Source of the DNA: JASSUD01 sp031963225
GTDB taxonomy: Bacteria; Pseudomonadota; Gammaproteobacteria; Burkholderiales; Burkholderiaceae
Reading direction: 5' to 3'
Assembly (NCBI GenBank): GCA_031963225.1
Contig: JASSUD010000046.1
Span: forward strand, 1-23,756
DNA: 23,756 nt
Both the position numbers and the translations under genes were made by a program. Shown here piece after piece: positions 14,527 to 22,432 of this stretch. The notes beneath the pieces are model-generated. The model saw only the letters and a list, made by a program, of their open reading frames with translations. It was not told the origin of the DNA and made no database searches. How positions within the stretch are numbered: position 1 is the first letter of the stretch; each line of letters opens with the position of its first letter.

Positions 14527-15717
14527 CTATGCCTTTTTAAAGCGCCTTTGAGCGGAGTCTACACTGAGTAAAAACGCCCAAAAAATAAGTAGTGCGGAAC
14601 CTGTTAAAAATAAAGAGGTGACTCCGTAATGCGATAAGACCAGTCCCCCTCCTGCGCCTCCCACAAAATAGCCTAAGGCCTGTGTGGTGTTGTATACGCC
14701 CAGTGCTGCGCCTCGCTGAGCCTGGGGGGCAGTTTTAGAAACTTGGGAAGGTTGCATGGCCTCCAGCACATTAAATCCTGTGAAATAGATCCAAAGTGCA
14801 ATGATGCTCAAGGTAAGAGTCGGTGTAAACCTTACCAATAGCCAATGGCTAATTAATAAGCACCCAATAGCTAAAAGAAAAGTGAGGCGAATTTTCCGGT
14901 ATTTTTCCGCGATGATCAAAAGGGGAAGCATAGCTATGAAAGAGAGGATCATTACCGGTAAATAGACCTTCCAATGCTCGCCTAGCGGTAAGCCTGTATG
15001 GTCGACTAAGTAGGCTGGTACCGTCATAAATAAAGCAACTTGGCTAGCATGCAGAATAAATACACCCATGTTGAGCCGCACAAGCGCGGGATTCACAAGA
15101 ATGTTTAGAAAACTTTGTTTTGTCGCTGTTGCAGGGGTAGGTAAGGAAGTATGAGCGGGTTGAGGAGTGGGTAGACCCCATACGATGATCGAAATAGAGA
15201 GCGCTGCAGTGCCCGCCATGGCGAAGAAAATGCCTTGTATTCCTATCCACTCAAATGCGAGTGGCGCTAACACTAAGGCAATTGCAAAAGAGAGGCCGAT
15301 GCTACTGCCCACGATCGCCATAGCTTTAGTACGATTTTTATCGGATGTTAGATCGGCTAGAAGTGCCATAACTACGGAGGAAATAGCGCCTGCACCTTGT
15401 AGAGCACGGCCAATGCCTACCCAAAGTAGTGTGGTTGCACACCCTGCAATGATGCTTCCCAGCGCAAAAACCAAAAGCCCAAATAAAATGACAGGCTTGC
15501 GCCCCAAGCGGTCAGAGAGCCAGCCATACGGAATATAGAAAAGGGCCTGGGTGAGGCCATATAAGCCTAAAACTAAGCCTACTAACGCTATTTGATTGCC
15601 TCCTGGCAGGCTTTTTGCATATACCGCGAGTAGCGGCATGAGCATAAAAAGACCTAGCATACGGCAAGCAAAAACCGTGGCGAGCCCCAGTGTTGCACGA
15701 AGTTCCTGGCCATTCAT
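14527..15717 (-). CDS. Major facilitator superfamily transporter (YajR-like)
   Basis: A 12-helix inner-membrane secondary transporter, probably a drug or metabolite exporter; the substrate cannot be read from sequence. Characteristic segments are RMLGLFMLMPLLAVYAKSLP in helix 1, GLTQALFYIPYGWLSDRLGR in helix 2 with the MFS loop motif DRLGRKPVI, and GRALQGAGAISSVVMALLAD in helix 4. A hydrophilic Thr/Pro-rich loop (PTPQPAHTSLPTPATATKQ) splits the two six-helix halves. It lacks the extra C-terminal domain of E. coli YajR. The frame is open to a TTG at 15777; the ATG at 15715-15717 (396 residues) is preferred because homologues begin near ELRATLGLATVFA. It is divergent from uvrA. Confidence 0.88.
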   Translation of the reverse strand: MNGQELRATLGLATVFACRMLGLFMLMPLLAVYAKSLPGGNQIALVGLVLGLYGLTQALFYIPYGWLSDRLGRKPVILFGLLVFALGSIIAGCATTLLWVGIGRALQGAGAISSVVMALLADLTSDKNRTKAMAIVGSSIGLSFAIALVLAPLAFEWIGIQGIFFAMAGTAALSISIIVWGLPTPQPAHTSLPTPATATKQSFLNILVNPALVRLNMGVFILHASQVALFMTVPAYLVDHTGLPLGEHWKVYLPVMILSFIAMLPLLIIAEKYRKIRLTFLLAIGCLLISHWLLVRFTPTLTLSIIALWIYFTGFNVLEAMQPSQVSKTAPQAQRGAALGVYNTTQALGYFVGGAGGGLVLSHYGVTSLFLTGSALLIFWAFLLSVDSAQRRFKKA

Positions 15718-15782
15718 GAATCTGAATCGAAAAGCCGCTATAGTATCAGGTTTGATTTTCACCCCTCGGTCGCTCAACTATT
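15718..15782. promoter_or_regulatory. Divergent promoter region between the MFS gene and uvrA
   Basis: Only 65 bp separate the two start codons, so promoters for both directions must lie here or within the coding ends. Candidate hexamers are TTGATT toward uvrA and TACTAT toward the MFS gene, both weak matches. No convincing LexA box is visible upstream of uvrA. Confidence 0.35.
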
Positions 15783-18656
15783 ATGGATGTTATCCGCATT
15801 CGCGGGGCTAGAACCCACAATCTGAAGAATATTAATCTCGATTTGCCTCGCCATCGCTTGGTGGTGGTGACGGGTTTGTCTGGCTCAGGTAAATCTTCAT
15901 TGGCCTTTGATACTTTGTATGCGGAAGGTCAGCGCCGCTACGTGGAAAGCCTTTCTGCCTATGCCCGGCAGTTTTTGCAATTAATGGAAAAGCCGGATGT
16001 AGATCTGATCGAGGGCTTATCTCCTGCTATTTCGATCGAGCAAAAAGCCAGTTCACACAATCCGCGTTCCACGGTTGGGACGATAACTGAGATTCATGAC
16101 TATCTACGGCTGCTCTATGCGCGCGTAGGCACGCCCTATTGCCCTGATCATGATCAGCCGCTGACGGCATTGAGTGTGTCGCAAATGGTCGACAACGTGT
16201 TGAAGCTGCCTGAAGATACGCGTCTTATGATATTAGCTCCCGTGGTTGCAAATCGTAAGGGCGAACATGTTGAGCTTTTTCAATCGATGCAAGCACAAGG
16301 GTTTGTACGTTTTCGTATTGCTTCGGGTGGGCGTGCCGGTAAGGACGATCAAGAGGACGCCGGATCTGTAGAGAAAGGGCGTATCTATGAAGCCCACGAA
16401 CTCCCAAAACTCAAAAAAAATGAGAAACACACCATCGATGTAGTGGTGGATCGCCTAAAAGTCCGTGAGGAAAGTCGGCAGCGTTTGGCTGAATCTTTTG
16501 AAATGGCGCTTCGACTCGCAGAAGGTAGAGCCCTGGTACTCGAAATGGAAACGGGCCGTGAGCAAGGTTTTAGTGCAAAGCTTTCTTGCCCGCATTGCTC
16601 TTATGTATTGTCAGAGCTTGAACCGCGGCTATTTTCATTTAATAACCCGATAGGAGCGTGTCCACAGTGCGATGGTTTGGGCCAAGTAGTGGTTTTTGAC
16701 CCAGATCGCATCGTGGCGCACCCCTCCCTTTCTTTGGTATCTGGTGCGATTAAAGGATGGGATGCGCGTAATCCTTTCTACTTCCAAATGTTGAAAGATT
16801 TGAGCGCGCACTATGCTTTTGATCTAGATACCGCATTTGAGGATATCCCCACGGCCATTCAGGAGATTATTCTTTTTGGTTCAGGCAAGCAAAATATTGC
16901 TTTTTCTCATCGTAATTCAGAGGGCAAGCAAACGGTTCGTGAAGCCCCGTTTGAAGGGGTTGTTCCTAATTTTGAACGGCGTTATCGTGAGACGCGCGAG
17001 CAAACGGTGCGAGAGGAATTGGCTACGTATCAAAGCCAAAAAGGATGTTCGGCCTGCGCTGGAACGCGCCTGCGTCGCGAAGCCCGCTATGTCAAAGTGG
17101 GAGAAGGGGACCGAGCACGCCCCATTTACGAAATTAGCCGAGAACCCTTGCATGCAGCGTTGGCACACTTTTCTACATTGACGCTGAGTGGATCCAAGCA
17201 TGAAATTGCTGAGCGCGTGATTCGTGAAATTACAGCACGCTTAACTTTCCTAAATGATGTGGGCCTGGGATATTTATCTTTGGAGCGCAGTGCCGATACG
17301 CTTTCTGGTGGCGAGGCGCAACGTATTCGTCTCGCATCACAAATTGGCTCAGGCTTGACGGGGGTGATGTATGTATTGGATGAACCTTCTATTGGATTGC
17401 ACCAGCGCGATAATGATCGTTTGATCAAAACACTTAAACATCTTCGTGATTTGGGTAACTCAGTCATTGTCGTAGAGCATGATGAAGACATGATGCGAGC
17501 GTCAGATCATATTATTGATATGGGGCCAGGTGCTGGAGTGCATGGAGGTGAAGTGGTTTCCCAGGGTACGCCAGCAGAAATTGAGGCAGATCCCGCTTCG
17601 CTGACAGGGGCTTATTTGGCCGGCCGGGAAAGTATTGCTGTACCAGAAAAAAGGCGGCCTCTAGGTGAACATTTCATAGAAATCACCAAAGCCTCAGGGA
17701 ACAATTTACAAGATGTAACCCTCCGCCTTCCGCTCGGTCTTTTGACCTGCGTGACAGGGGTATCTGGTTCTGGAAAATCTACACTCATCAATGACACACT
17801 CTATCGCGCCCTTGCCCAGCGCTTGTATGGCTCTTCAACGCATCCAGCGCCGTATGAGAGTCTGACGGGTATGGAGCATATCGATAAAATTATCAATGTA
17901 GATCAGTCTCCTATCGGTCGCACCCCTCGTTCTAATCCAGCGACGTATACAGGGCTTTTCACTCCTATTCGGGAACTTTTTGCTGGTGTACCTGCGGCCA
18001 AAGAGCGCGGTTATGACATTGGCCGTTTCTCGTTCAATGTCAAAGGTGGACGTTGTGAAACTTGTCAGGGTGATGGAATGCTGAAGGTAGAAATGCATTT
18101 TCTACCGGATGTGTATGTACCTTGTGACGTGTGTCAGGGCAAACGTTACAACCGTGAAACGCTCGATATTCAATACAAGGGCAAAAATATTAGTGAGATT
18201 TTGAATCTTACTATTGAGCAGGCCTACACTTTTTTCCAGGCGGTACCGGTTATTGCCAGAAAACTCAAAACCCTACTCAATGTAGGTTTGGGGTATGTGT
18301 GTTTGGGGCAGTCTGCTACTACGCTTTCTGGCGGAGAGGCGCAGCGTGTAAAACTGTCGCTTGAGCTTTCTAAGCGCGATACGGGCCGTACTATTTATAT
18401 TTTGGATGAACCTACTACAGGCTTACATTTTCGCGATATAGCACTGTTGCTAGATGTTATTGGACAGCTGCGTGATCAGGGCAATACCGTGGTGGTTATC
18501 GAGCACAATTTGGACGTTATCAAAACAGCGGACTGGATCATTGATTTAGGACCAGAAGGTGGATCTGGTGGAGGAGAGATCATTGCGCAAGGTACCCCTG
18601 AAGAGATAAAAAATGTAGAGAAAAGCTTTACAGCCAAGTATTTGAAGTTGAATTAG
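15783..18656 (+). CDS. uvrA: Excinuclease ABC subunit A
   Basis: UvrA is the DNA-damage sensor of nucleotide excision repair. As a dimer it loads UvrB at lesions, using two ABC ATPase modules. The 957 residues compare with about 940 in E. coli. The first Walker A is GLSGSGKSS at residues 31-39. A zinc module CPHC ... CPQC lies near residue 280, and CSAC lies near 420. The first signature LSGGEAQRIRLASQIGSGL is followed by Walker B VLDEPSIGLHQRD. The second half has Walker A GVSGSGKST, the DNA-binding zinc module CETC ... CDVC, the signature LSGGEAQRVKLSLELSK and Walker B ILDEPTTGLHFRD. A charged insertion (AGKDDQEDAGSVEKG) sits in the UvrB-binding region. The gene ends two bases before a palindromic repeat that may affect its 3' end. 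Confidence 0.98.
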   Translation: MDVIRIRGARTHNLKNINLDLPRHRLVVVTGLSGSGKSSLAFDTLYAEGQRRYVESLSAYARQFLQLMEKPDVDLIEGLSPAISIEQKASSHNPRSTVGTITEIHDYLRLLYARVGTPYCPDHDQPLTALSVSQMVDNVLKLPEDTRLMILAPVVANRKGEHVELFQSMQAQGFVRFRIASGGRAGKDDQEDAGSVEKGRIYEAHELPKLKKNEKHTIDVVVDRLKVREESRQRLAESFEMALRLAEGRALVLEMETGREQGFSAKLSCPHCSYVLSELEPRLFSFNNPIGACPQCDGLGQVVVFDPDRIVAHPSLSLVSGAIKGWDARNPFYFQMLKDLSAHYAFDLDTAFEDIPTAIQEIILFGSGKQNIAFSHRNSEGKQTVREAPFEGVVPNFERRYRETREQTVREELATYQSQKGCSACAGTRLRREARYVKVGEGDRARPIYEISREPLHAALAHFSTLTLSGSKHEIAERVIREITARLTFLNDVGLGYLSLERSADTLSGGEAQRIRLASQIGSGLTGVMYVLDEPSIGLHQRDNDRLIKTLKHLRDLGNSVIVVEHDEDMMRASDHIIDMGPGAGVHGGEVVSQGTPAEIEADPASLTGAYLAGRESIAVPEKRRPLGEHFIEITKASGNNLQDVTLRLPLGLLTCVTGVSGSGKSTLINDTLYRALAQRLYGSSTHPAPYESLTGMEHIDKIINVDQSPIGRTPRSNPATYTGLFTPIRELFAGVPAAKERGYDIGRFSFNVKGGRCETCQGDGMLKVEMHFLPDVYVPCDVCQGKRYNRETLDIQYKGKNISEILNLTIEQAYTFFQAVPVIARKLKTLLNVGLGYVCLGQSATTLSGGEAQRVKLSLELSKRDTGRTIYILDEPTTGLHFRDIALLLDVIGQLRDQGNTVVVIEHNLDVIKTADWIIDLGPEGGSGGGEIIAQGTPEEIKNVEKSFTAKYLKLN

Positions 18657-18658
18657 GT

Positions 18659-18788
18659 GTAGGTTGGTGGTGACGAATGAACCCCAACATGCGCGCCACC
18701 GACTTGTAATCATCGCGTTTGACCTCATATGCCGGTTTTAAAAGGACTGTGGTCATCATGTTGGGGTTCCTTCGTCACCCCAACCTAC
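18659..18788 (+). repeat. REP/BIME-like palindromic element, copy 7, after uvrA
   Basis: Arms GTAGGTTGGTGGTGACGAA and CGTCACCCCAACCTAC face each other. The core is more diverged (CCTCATATGCCGGTT). It starts two bases after the uvrA TAG stop. As RNA it would fold into a long hairpin at the uvrA 3' end, although there is no T-tract for a classical terminator. The 210 bp from here to the next start hold only a small inverted repeat (ATACTTC ... GAAGTAT, 18921-18950) and a repeat end at 18950. Confidence 0.82.
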
Positions 18789-18949
18789 GAGTAAGAATTA
18801 AGCCTCATGGGCTCGTATATGGTTCGGAATATCTTCCTTATTTTCTGGTGGATTGCCCGTTTCTGATGTGCACTGTATTGGCGACAATACATTCAACCTG
18901 GTTTTTTGACGTTTATTGAGATACTTCATACTGAAAAGTTGAAGAAGTA

Positions 18950-18966
18950 TAGGGCGTGTCCTCAAA
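18950..18966 (+). repeat. Partial copy of the TAGGGCATGTCCTCAA repeat
   Basis: TAGGGCGTGTCCTCAAA matches the minus-strand sequence at 2551-2580 over its first 16 bases with one mismatch. It lies 33 bp upstream of the AI-2E family gene's ATG. It looks like a single end of the MITE-like element at 3979-4031. Confidence 0.5.
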
Positions 18967-18999
18967 AGACCATCTGGGTTGGATGAAAAGGGATGGCAC

Positions 19000-20130
19000 A
19001 TGCATGAGAGCAGAATGAACGGAAGCAGTAGAACACATCGTAGAGAGAGAACAGCAAAGCCCCGTCAATTGCAGCGCAAACAAACTGCTGCAGGCTGCGT
19101 GTATGTCGGCCGACCTTCTGCGCGCAAAGGGGCCGAAATTGATAAAGTGGACCTGGTGAGCTATGTGGTGGTGGTGCTATTTTTGGGATTGGCACTGCCT
19201 TTTAAGCTATTAGGTAGTCTATTAGCTGGCTTGCTAGTGTTTCAATTAGTTCAAAAATTAGCGCCTGCATTGGAACAGAGAATGCCTGGGCCGCGCGCGC
19301 GTTTGGCTGCGGTAGCTTTTTTAGCGGCAATCATTACCGGTGTGGTAGCAACAGCTGTCATAGCAGGAATATCTCAGTTCCAGCACAGTACGATGAGTAT
19401 GCAAAACCTGCTGGATCAGCTTATGCAGGTCGTGGATAAAGCGCGCGCGCAGGTTCCTGACTGGGTAATGGATTATTTGCCCGACGGAGAAGCAGAATTA
19501 CGTGACCACGGCCTGACTTGGGTCAAAGCCCACGTCTCTTCCTTGCAGCAAGGAGGAAAAAACGTCATTCTTGGCATTGTGCGCGCAGCATTAGGGATGA
19601 TTATTGGTGCGATGATTGCTGTAGGTCTCACGCGCCATATACGACATCGTCCGCTTGCTTCTGCGCTTATTTTGCGTATTCAAGGTTTAAGTGAGACTTT
19701 TGAGCGTATTGTGTTTGCTCAGGTTAAGATCTCACTTATTAATACAGCTTGTACCGGCATGTATTTAGTATTTATATTGCCGCTTTTTCATGAACGTTTG
19801 CCCTTAACCAAGACACTTATTCTGGTGACTTTCCTCTGTGGCTTGCTTCCAGTGATAGGTAATTTGATTTCGAATACGCTGATCACGGTGATTTCTTTAG
19901 CCAGCAGCGTATCGGTAGCGGTCTACTCATTAATTTTCCTCATTGTTATCCATAAGCTCGAGTATTTTTTAAATGCTCGGATCATAGGCGGACAAATTGC
20001 AGCACGTGCCTGGGAGCTGTTATTAGCCATGTTGATAATGGAATCCATCTTTGGTATCTCCGGCGTGGTGGCAGCTCCTATTTACTATGCTTACTTCAAA
20101 CGGGAATTAGTCCGAGCCAAGTGGGTATAA
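19000..20130 (+). CDS. AI-2E family (PerM/TqsA-like) membrane transporter
   Basis: An integral membrane protein of the AI-2E transporter family. Some members export the quorum signal AI-2 and others act as sodium/proton antiporters; which applies here is unknown. About eight hydrophobic segments are visible, starting at LVSYVVVVLFLGLALPFKLL. The central soluble region carries DLQQGGKN-like residues (VSSLQQGGKNVILGIVRAAL). The C-terminal half has the family features FERIVFAQVKISLINT, TFLCGLLPVIGNLISN and KLEYFLNARIIGGQI. The frame is open to a TTG at 18979; the ATG at 19000 has AAGGGAT upstream. About 50 basic residues precede the first membrane segment, which is long for the family, so a later start such as the GTG at 19148 is possible. 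Confidence 0.85.
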   Translation: MHESRMNGSSRTHRRERTAKPRQLQRKQTAAGCVYVGRPSARKGAEIDKVDLVSYVVVVLFLGLALPFKLLGSLLAGLLVFQLVQKLAPALEQRMPGPRARLAAVAFLAAIITGVVATAVIAGISQFQHSTMSMQNLLDQLMQVVDKARAQVPDWVMDYLPDGEAELRDHGLTWVKAHVSSLQQGGKNVILGIVRAALGMIIGAMIAVGLTRHIRHRPLASALILRIQGLSETFERIVFAQVKISLINTACTGMYLVFILPLFHERLPLTKTLILVTFLCGLLPVIGNLISNTLITVISLASSVSVAVYSLIFLIVIHKLEYFLNARIIGGQIAARAWELLLAMLIMESIFGISGVVAAPIYYAYFKRELVRAKWV

Positions 20131-20171
20131 GATACTTGGCCACAGACCTCCCTTCAAATAAATAAGTCGAT

Positions 20172-21317
20172 ATGCCCCAGGACCTTCTGACATTTTCAAA
20201 TCTTACTGTCGATTTTGGCAAAGTACGTGCTGTAGCAGGTGTCAGTTTATCTGTCGCGCGAGGCGAAGTCGTTGGGATTGTTGGAGAGACGGGCTCAGGT
20301 AAGAGTGTGACGATGCTAGCGGTCTTGGGCCTCATTGATGCATCGGGCAATGTTCAAGCGGATGAAATGCACTTTGCTGGACATGATTTGTTGCGGCTTT
20401 CCCCACGGGAGCGGCGGGCACTCATGGGTAAAGAGATGGCGATTGTCTTTCAGGATGCCACAGGAAGTCTGAATCCGGCCTATACGATAGGAGCACAACT
20501 TCAAGAAGTCTTACGTGAGCATGAAGGCTTGCGCGGAGCGCGTTGTAAAGCCCGTGCATTGGAGTTACTCGATCAAGTGGGCATTGCCGATGCCAAAAAT
20601 CGTTTTTATTCTTTTCCGCACCAACTCTCTGGCGGGATGAATCAGCGCGTAATGATCGCGATGGCAATTGCTTGCAAGCCCAAACTCCTTATTGCCGATG
20701 AGCCAACCACTGCGCTGGATGTAACCACACAGGCTCAAATCATGGAGCTTTTGCTAGACCTGCAAAAAAAGCATGGCATGGCATTGGTGCTGATTTCGCA
20801 TGATTTAGCCGTAGTAGCTGAAGTCGCCCAACGGGTGGTAGTGATGTATGCAGGGGAGGTCATCGAGACAAATCATGCTCCCACCATTTTTGATGCGCCG
20901 CATCATCCCTATACCGAAGCATTGCTTGCCGCGATCCCCGAACATAATCGCGGTGCAGAACGTTTAGCCGCATTGCCTGGAAGGGTACCTAGTCCTGCTG
21001 AATTGAGATCTGATGCGCTCAAAGGATGCTGGTTTGCGCCTCGTTGTGCATATGTAGAAGAGGCTTGCCGGCAAGCACATCCTCAATTGGACCCTGTAAT
21101 ACTCCCCACAGCCGCGCTCCACGATAACAAGCATGCAAATTCAGAAGATGCAACGCATGGTATGCCCGAAATCAATAGGGCAAAAGCGCGTTGTATTAAG
21201 CCTTTGCATAAAAAAGAAGAAGTGAAAAAAGTACGCTTCTTACCAAAATCTAATAGTGATCAGCACATGGATATAGTCTCTTCTCAATCCGAGCAGAGCA
21301 CAGGAGTACCGTTATGA
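20172..21317 (+). CDS. dppD: Dipeptide/oligopeptide ABC transporter ATP-binding protein DppD
   Basis: One of the two ATPases that drive uptake of di- or oligopeptides through an inner-membrane permease pair. Walker A is GETGSGKS at residues 38-45, the Q-loop is VFQDATGSLNPAYTIG, the signature is LSGGMNQRVMIAMAIACKP, Walker B is LLIADEPTTALDV and the switch is LISHDLA. The Opp/Dpp-specific C-terminal domain has AALPGRVPSP and the Cys-rich stretch GCWFAPRCAYVEEACRQAHP. Instead of ending soon afterwards, the protein continues with a hydrophilic tail: the usual final Cys is displaced (AKARCIKP), and about 35 further Lys/Ser/Gln-rich residues follow. It overlaps dppF by four bases. The permease and binding-protein genes are not adjacent. 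Confidence 0.92.
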   Translation: MPQDLLTFSNLTVDFGKVRAVAGVSLSVARGEVVGIVGETGSGKSVTMLAVLGLIDASGNVQADEMHFAGHDLLRLSPRERRALMGKEMAIVFQDATGSLNPAYTIGAQLQEVLREHEGLRGARCKARALELLDQVGIADAKNRFYSFPHQLSGGMNQRVMIAMAIACKPKLLIADEPTTALDVTTQAQIMELLLDLQKKHGMALVLISHDLAVVAEVAQRVVVMYAGEVIETNHAPTIFDAPHHPYTEALLAAIPEHNRGAERLAALPGRVPSPAELRSDALKGCWFAPRCAYVEEACRQAHPQLDPVILPTAALHDNKHANSEDATHGMPEINRAKARCIKPLHKKEEVKKVRFLPKSNSDQHMDIVSSQSEQSTGVPL

Positions 21318-22432
21318 CCCATGCTTTTATATCGCCCGCTGCGGCGCCTATCAAGCCAGGTCAGGATGATGTGCTGGTAGTAGACAATATTAGCAAGCAT
21401 TATCCAGTAGCCTCAAGCCTGTGGAGCAGCATGCGCCGCTGGACCCGGCATCATATACATCGTGTTTGGCCGCATTCCTCTCGCCATGCACCGTCGTCAC
21501 AAAAAAAGCTTGCATCCAATGATGCCGCTCCGATGGTGCACGCTTTAAACGGCGTATCTTTTGTCGTGAAACGTGGAAGAACCTTAGCCGTTGTGGGGGA
21601 GTCAGGTTGTGGTAAATCAACACTAGCTCGTCAGCTGACGATGATTGAAACGCCTGATTCAGGAAATATTTGGATCAATGATCAAAAGCTGGTTTCAGGC
21701 GACCGTCCATTACATGACCAACTGCGTCGACAAGTGCAGATGGTTTTTCAAAATCCTTTTGCCTCGCTAAACCCTCGTAAAACGATAGGAGCAACGCTTT
21801 CTGAACCGCTTGAAATCAACGAACCACTCAATGCCCAGCAGCGTGCGTGGCGCGTGGCTGAAGTTTTGCAGACGGTAGGACTGTTGCCCGAGCATGCGCG
21901 GCGCTATCCGCACATGTTTTCAGGAGGGCAGAGGCAGCGCATTGCTATTGCTCGCGCCATGATTTTAGGGCCAGATCTGCTGGTGGCAGATGAGCCGGTT
22001 TCTGCGCTAGATGTTTCGGTACAAGCGCAGATTTTAAATTTGCTCATGGATTTGCAAGCGCGCTTCTATACCAGCATGGTATTTATCTCGCACAACCTAT
22101 CAGTAGTAGAGCATATCGCCCATGATGTGATGGTTATGTACCTGGGCCGAGTGGTAGAGATGGGGGATAAAACCACCCTCTTTAGTAACCCTCTACATCC
22201 CTATACGCGGATGCTGATATCTGCGACTCCGGCATTGCATGCGGCTAATAGGCGGATTCGGATACCGATTCAGGGTGAGCTGCCTTCGCCTTTGAATCCT
22301 CCTTCCGGGTGCGCATTCCATCCAAGATGCCCTTACGCAACAGATTTATGCCGACGCCACGTCCCCAACTTACGTACTGTGGAAGGGAGGGAAGTGGCTT
22401 GTCATTGGGCCGAGAAGGTTGGGGAGAGCTAG
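21314..22432 (+). CDS. dppF: Dipeptide/oligopeptide ABC transporter ATP-binding protein DppF
   Basis: The second ATPase of the peptide importer, acting as a heterodimer with DppD. Walker A is GESGCGKST at residues 95-103, the Q-loop is VFQNPFASLNPRKTIG, the signature is FSGGQRQRIAIARAMILGP, Walker B is LLVADEPVSALDVSVQAQI and the switch is FISHNLSVVEHIA. The oligopeptide-specific end has GELPSPLNPPSGCAFHPRCP. A basic His/Arg/Ser-rich insertion of about 30 residues (RRWTRHHIHRVWPHSSRHAP) sits between the first beta strands and the HALNGVSF segment. Its ATG overlaps the dppD stop (ATGA), so the two are coupled. The last 188 bp are antisense to the end of the unrecognised gene on the other strand. 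Confidence 0.93.
   Translation: MTHAFISPAAAPIKPGQDDVLVVDNISKHYPVASSLWSSMRRWTRHHIHRVWPHSSRHAPSSQKKLASNDAAPMVHALNGVSFVVKRGRTLAVVGESGCGKSTLARQLTMIETPDSGNIWINDQKLVSGDRPLHDQLRRQVQMVFQNPFASLNPRKTIGATLSEPLEINEPLNAQQRAWRVAEVLQTVGLLPEHARRYPHMFSGGQRQRIAIARAMILGPDLLVADEPVSALDVSVQAQILNLLMDLQARFYTSMVFISHNLSVVEHIAHDVMVMYLGRVVEMGDKTTLFSNPLHPYTRMLISATPALHAANRRIRIPIQGELPSPLNPPSGCAFHPRCPYATDLCRRHVPNLRTVEGREVACHWAEKVGES

Noticed and set aside
15718..15782. LexA operator upstream of uvrA
   Set aside because: No sequence with properly spaced CTG and CAG half-sites is present in the 65-bp gap.
18798..18929. Possible 43-codon minus-strand gene (or remnant) downstream of uvrA
   Set aside because: There is no ribosome binding site or recognised family, and it ends close to a repeat; composition alone is not enough.
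20116..20140. Hairpin GCCAAGT ... ACTTGGC at the AI-2E family gene's stop as a terminator
   Set aside because: The stem is only seven base pairs, overlaps the stop codon and is not followed by a T-tract.
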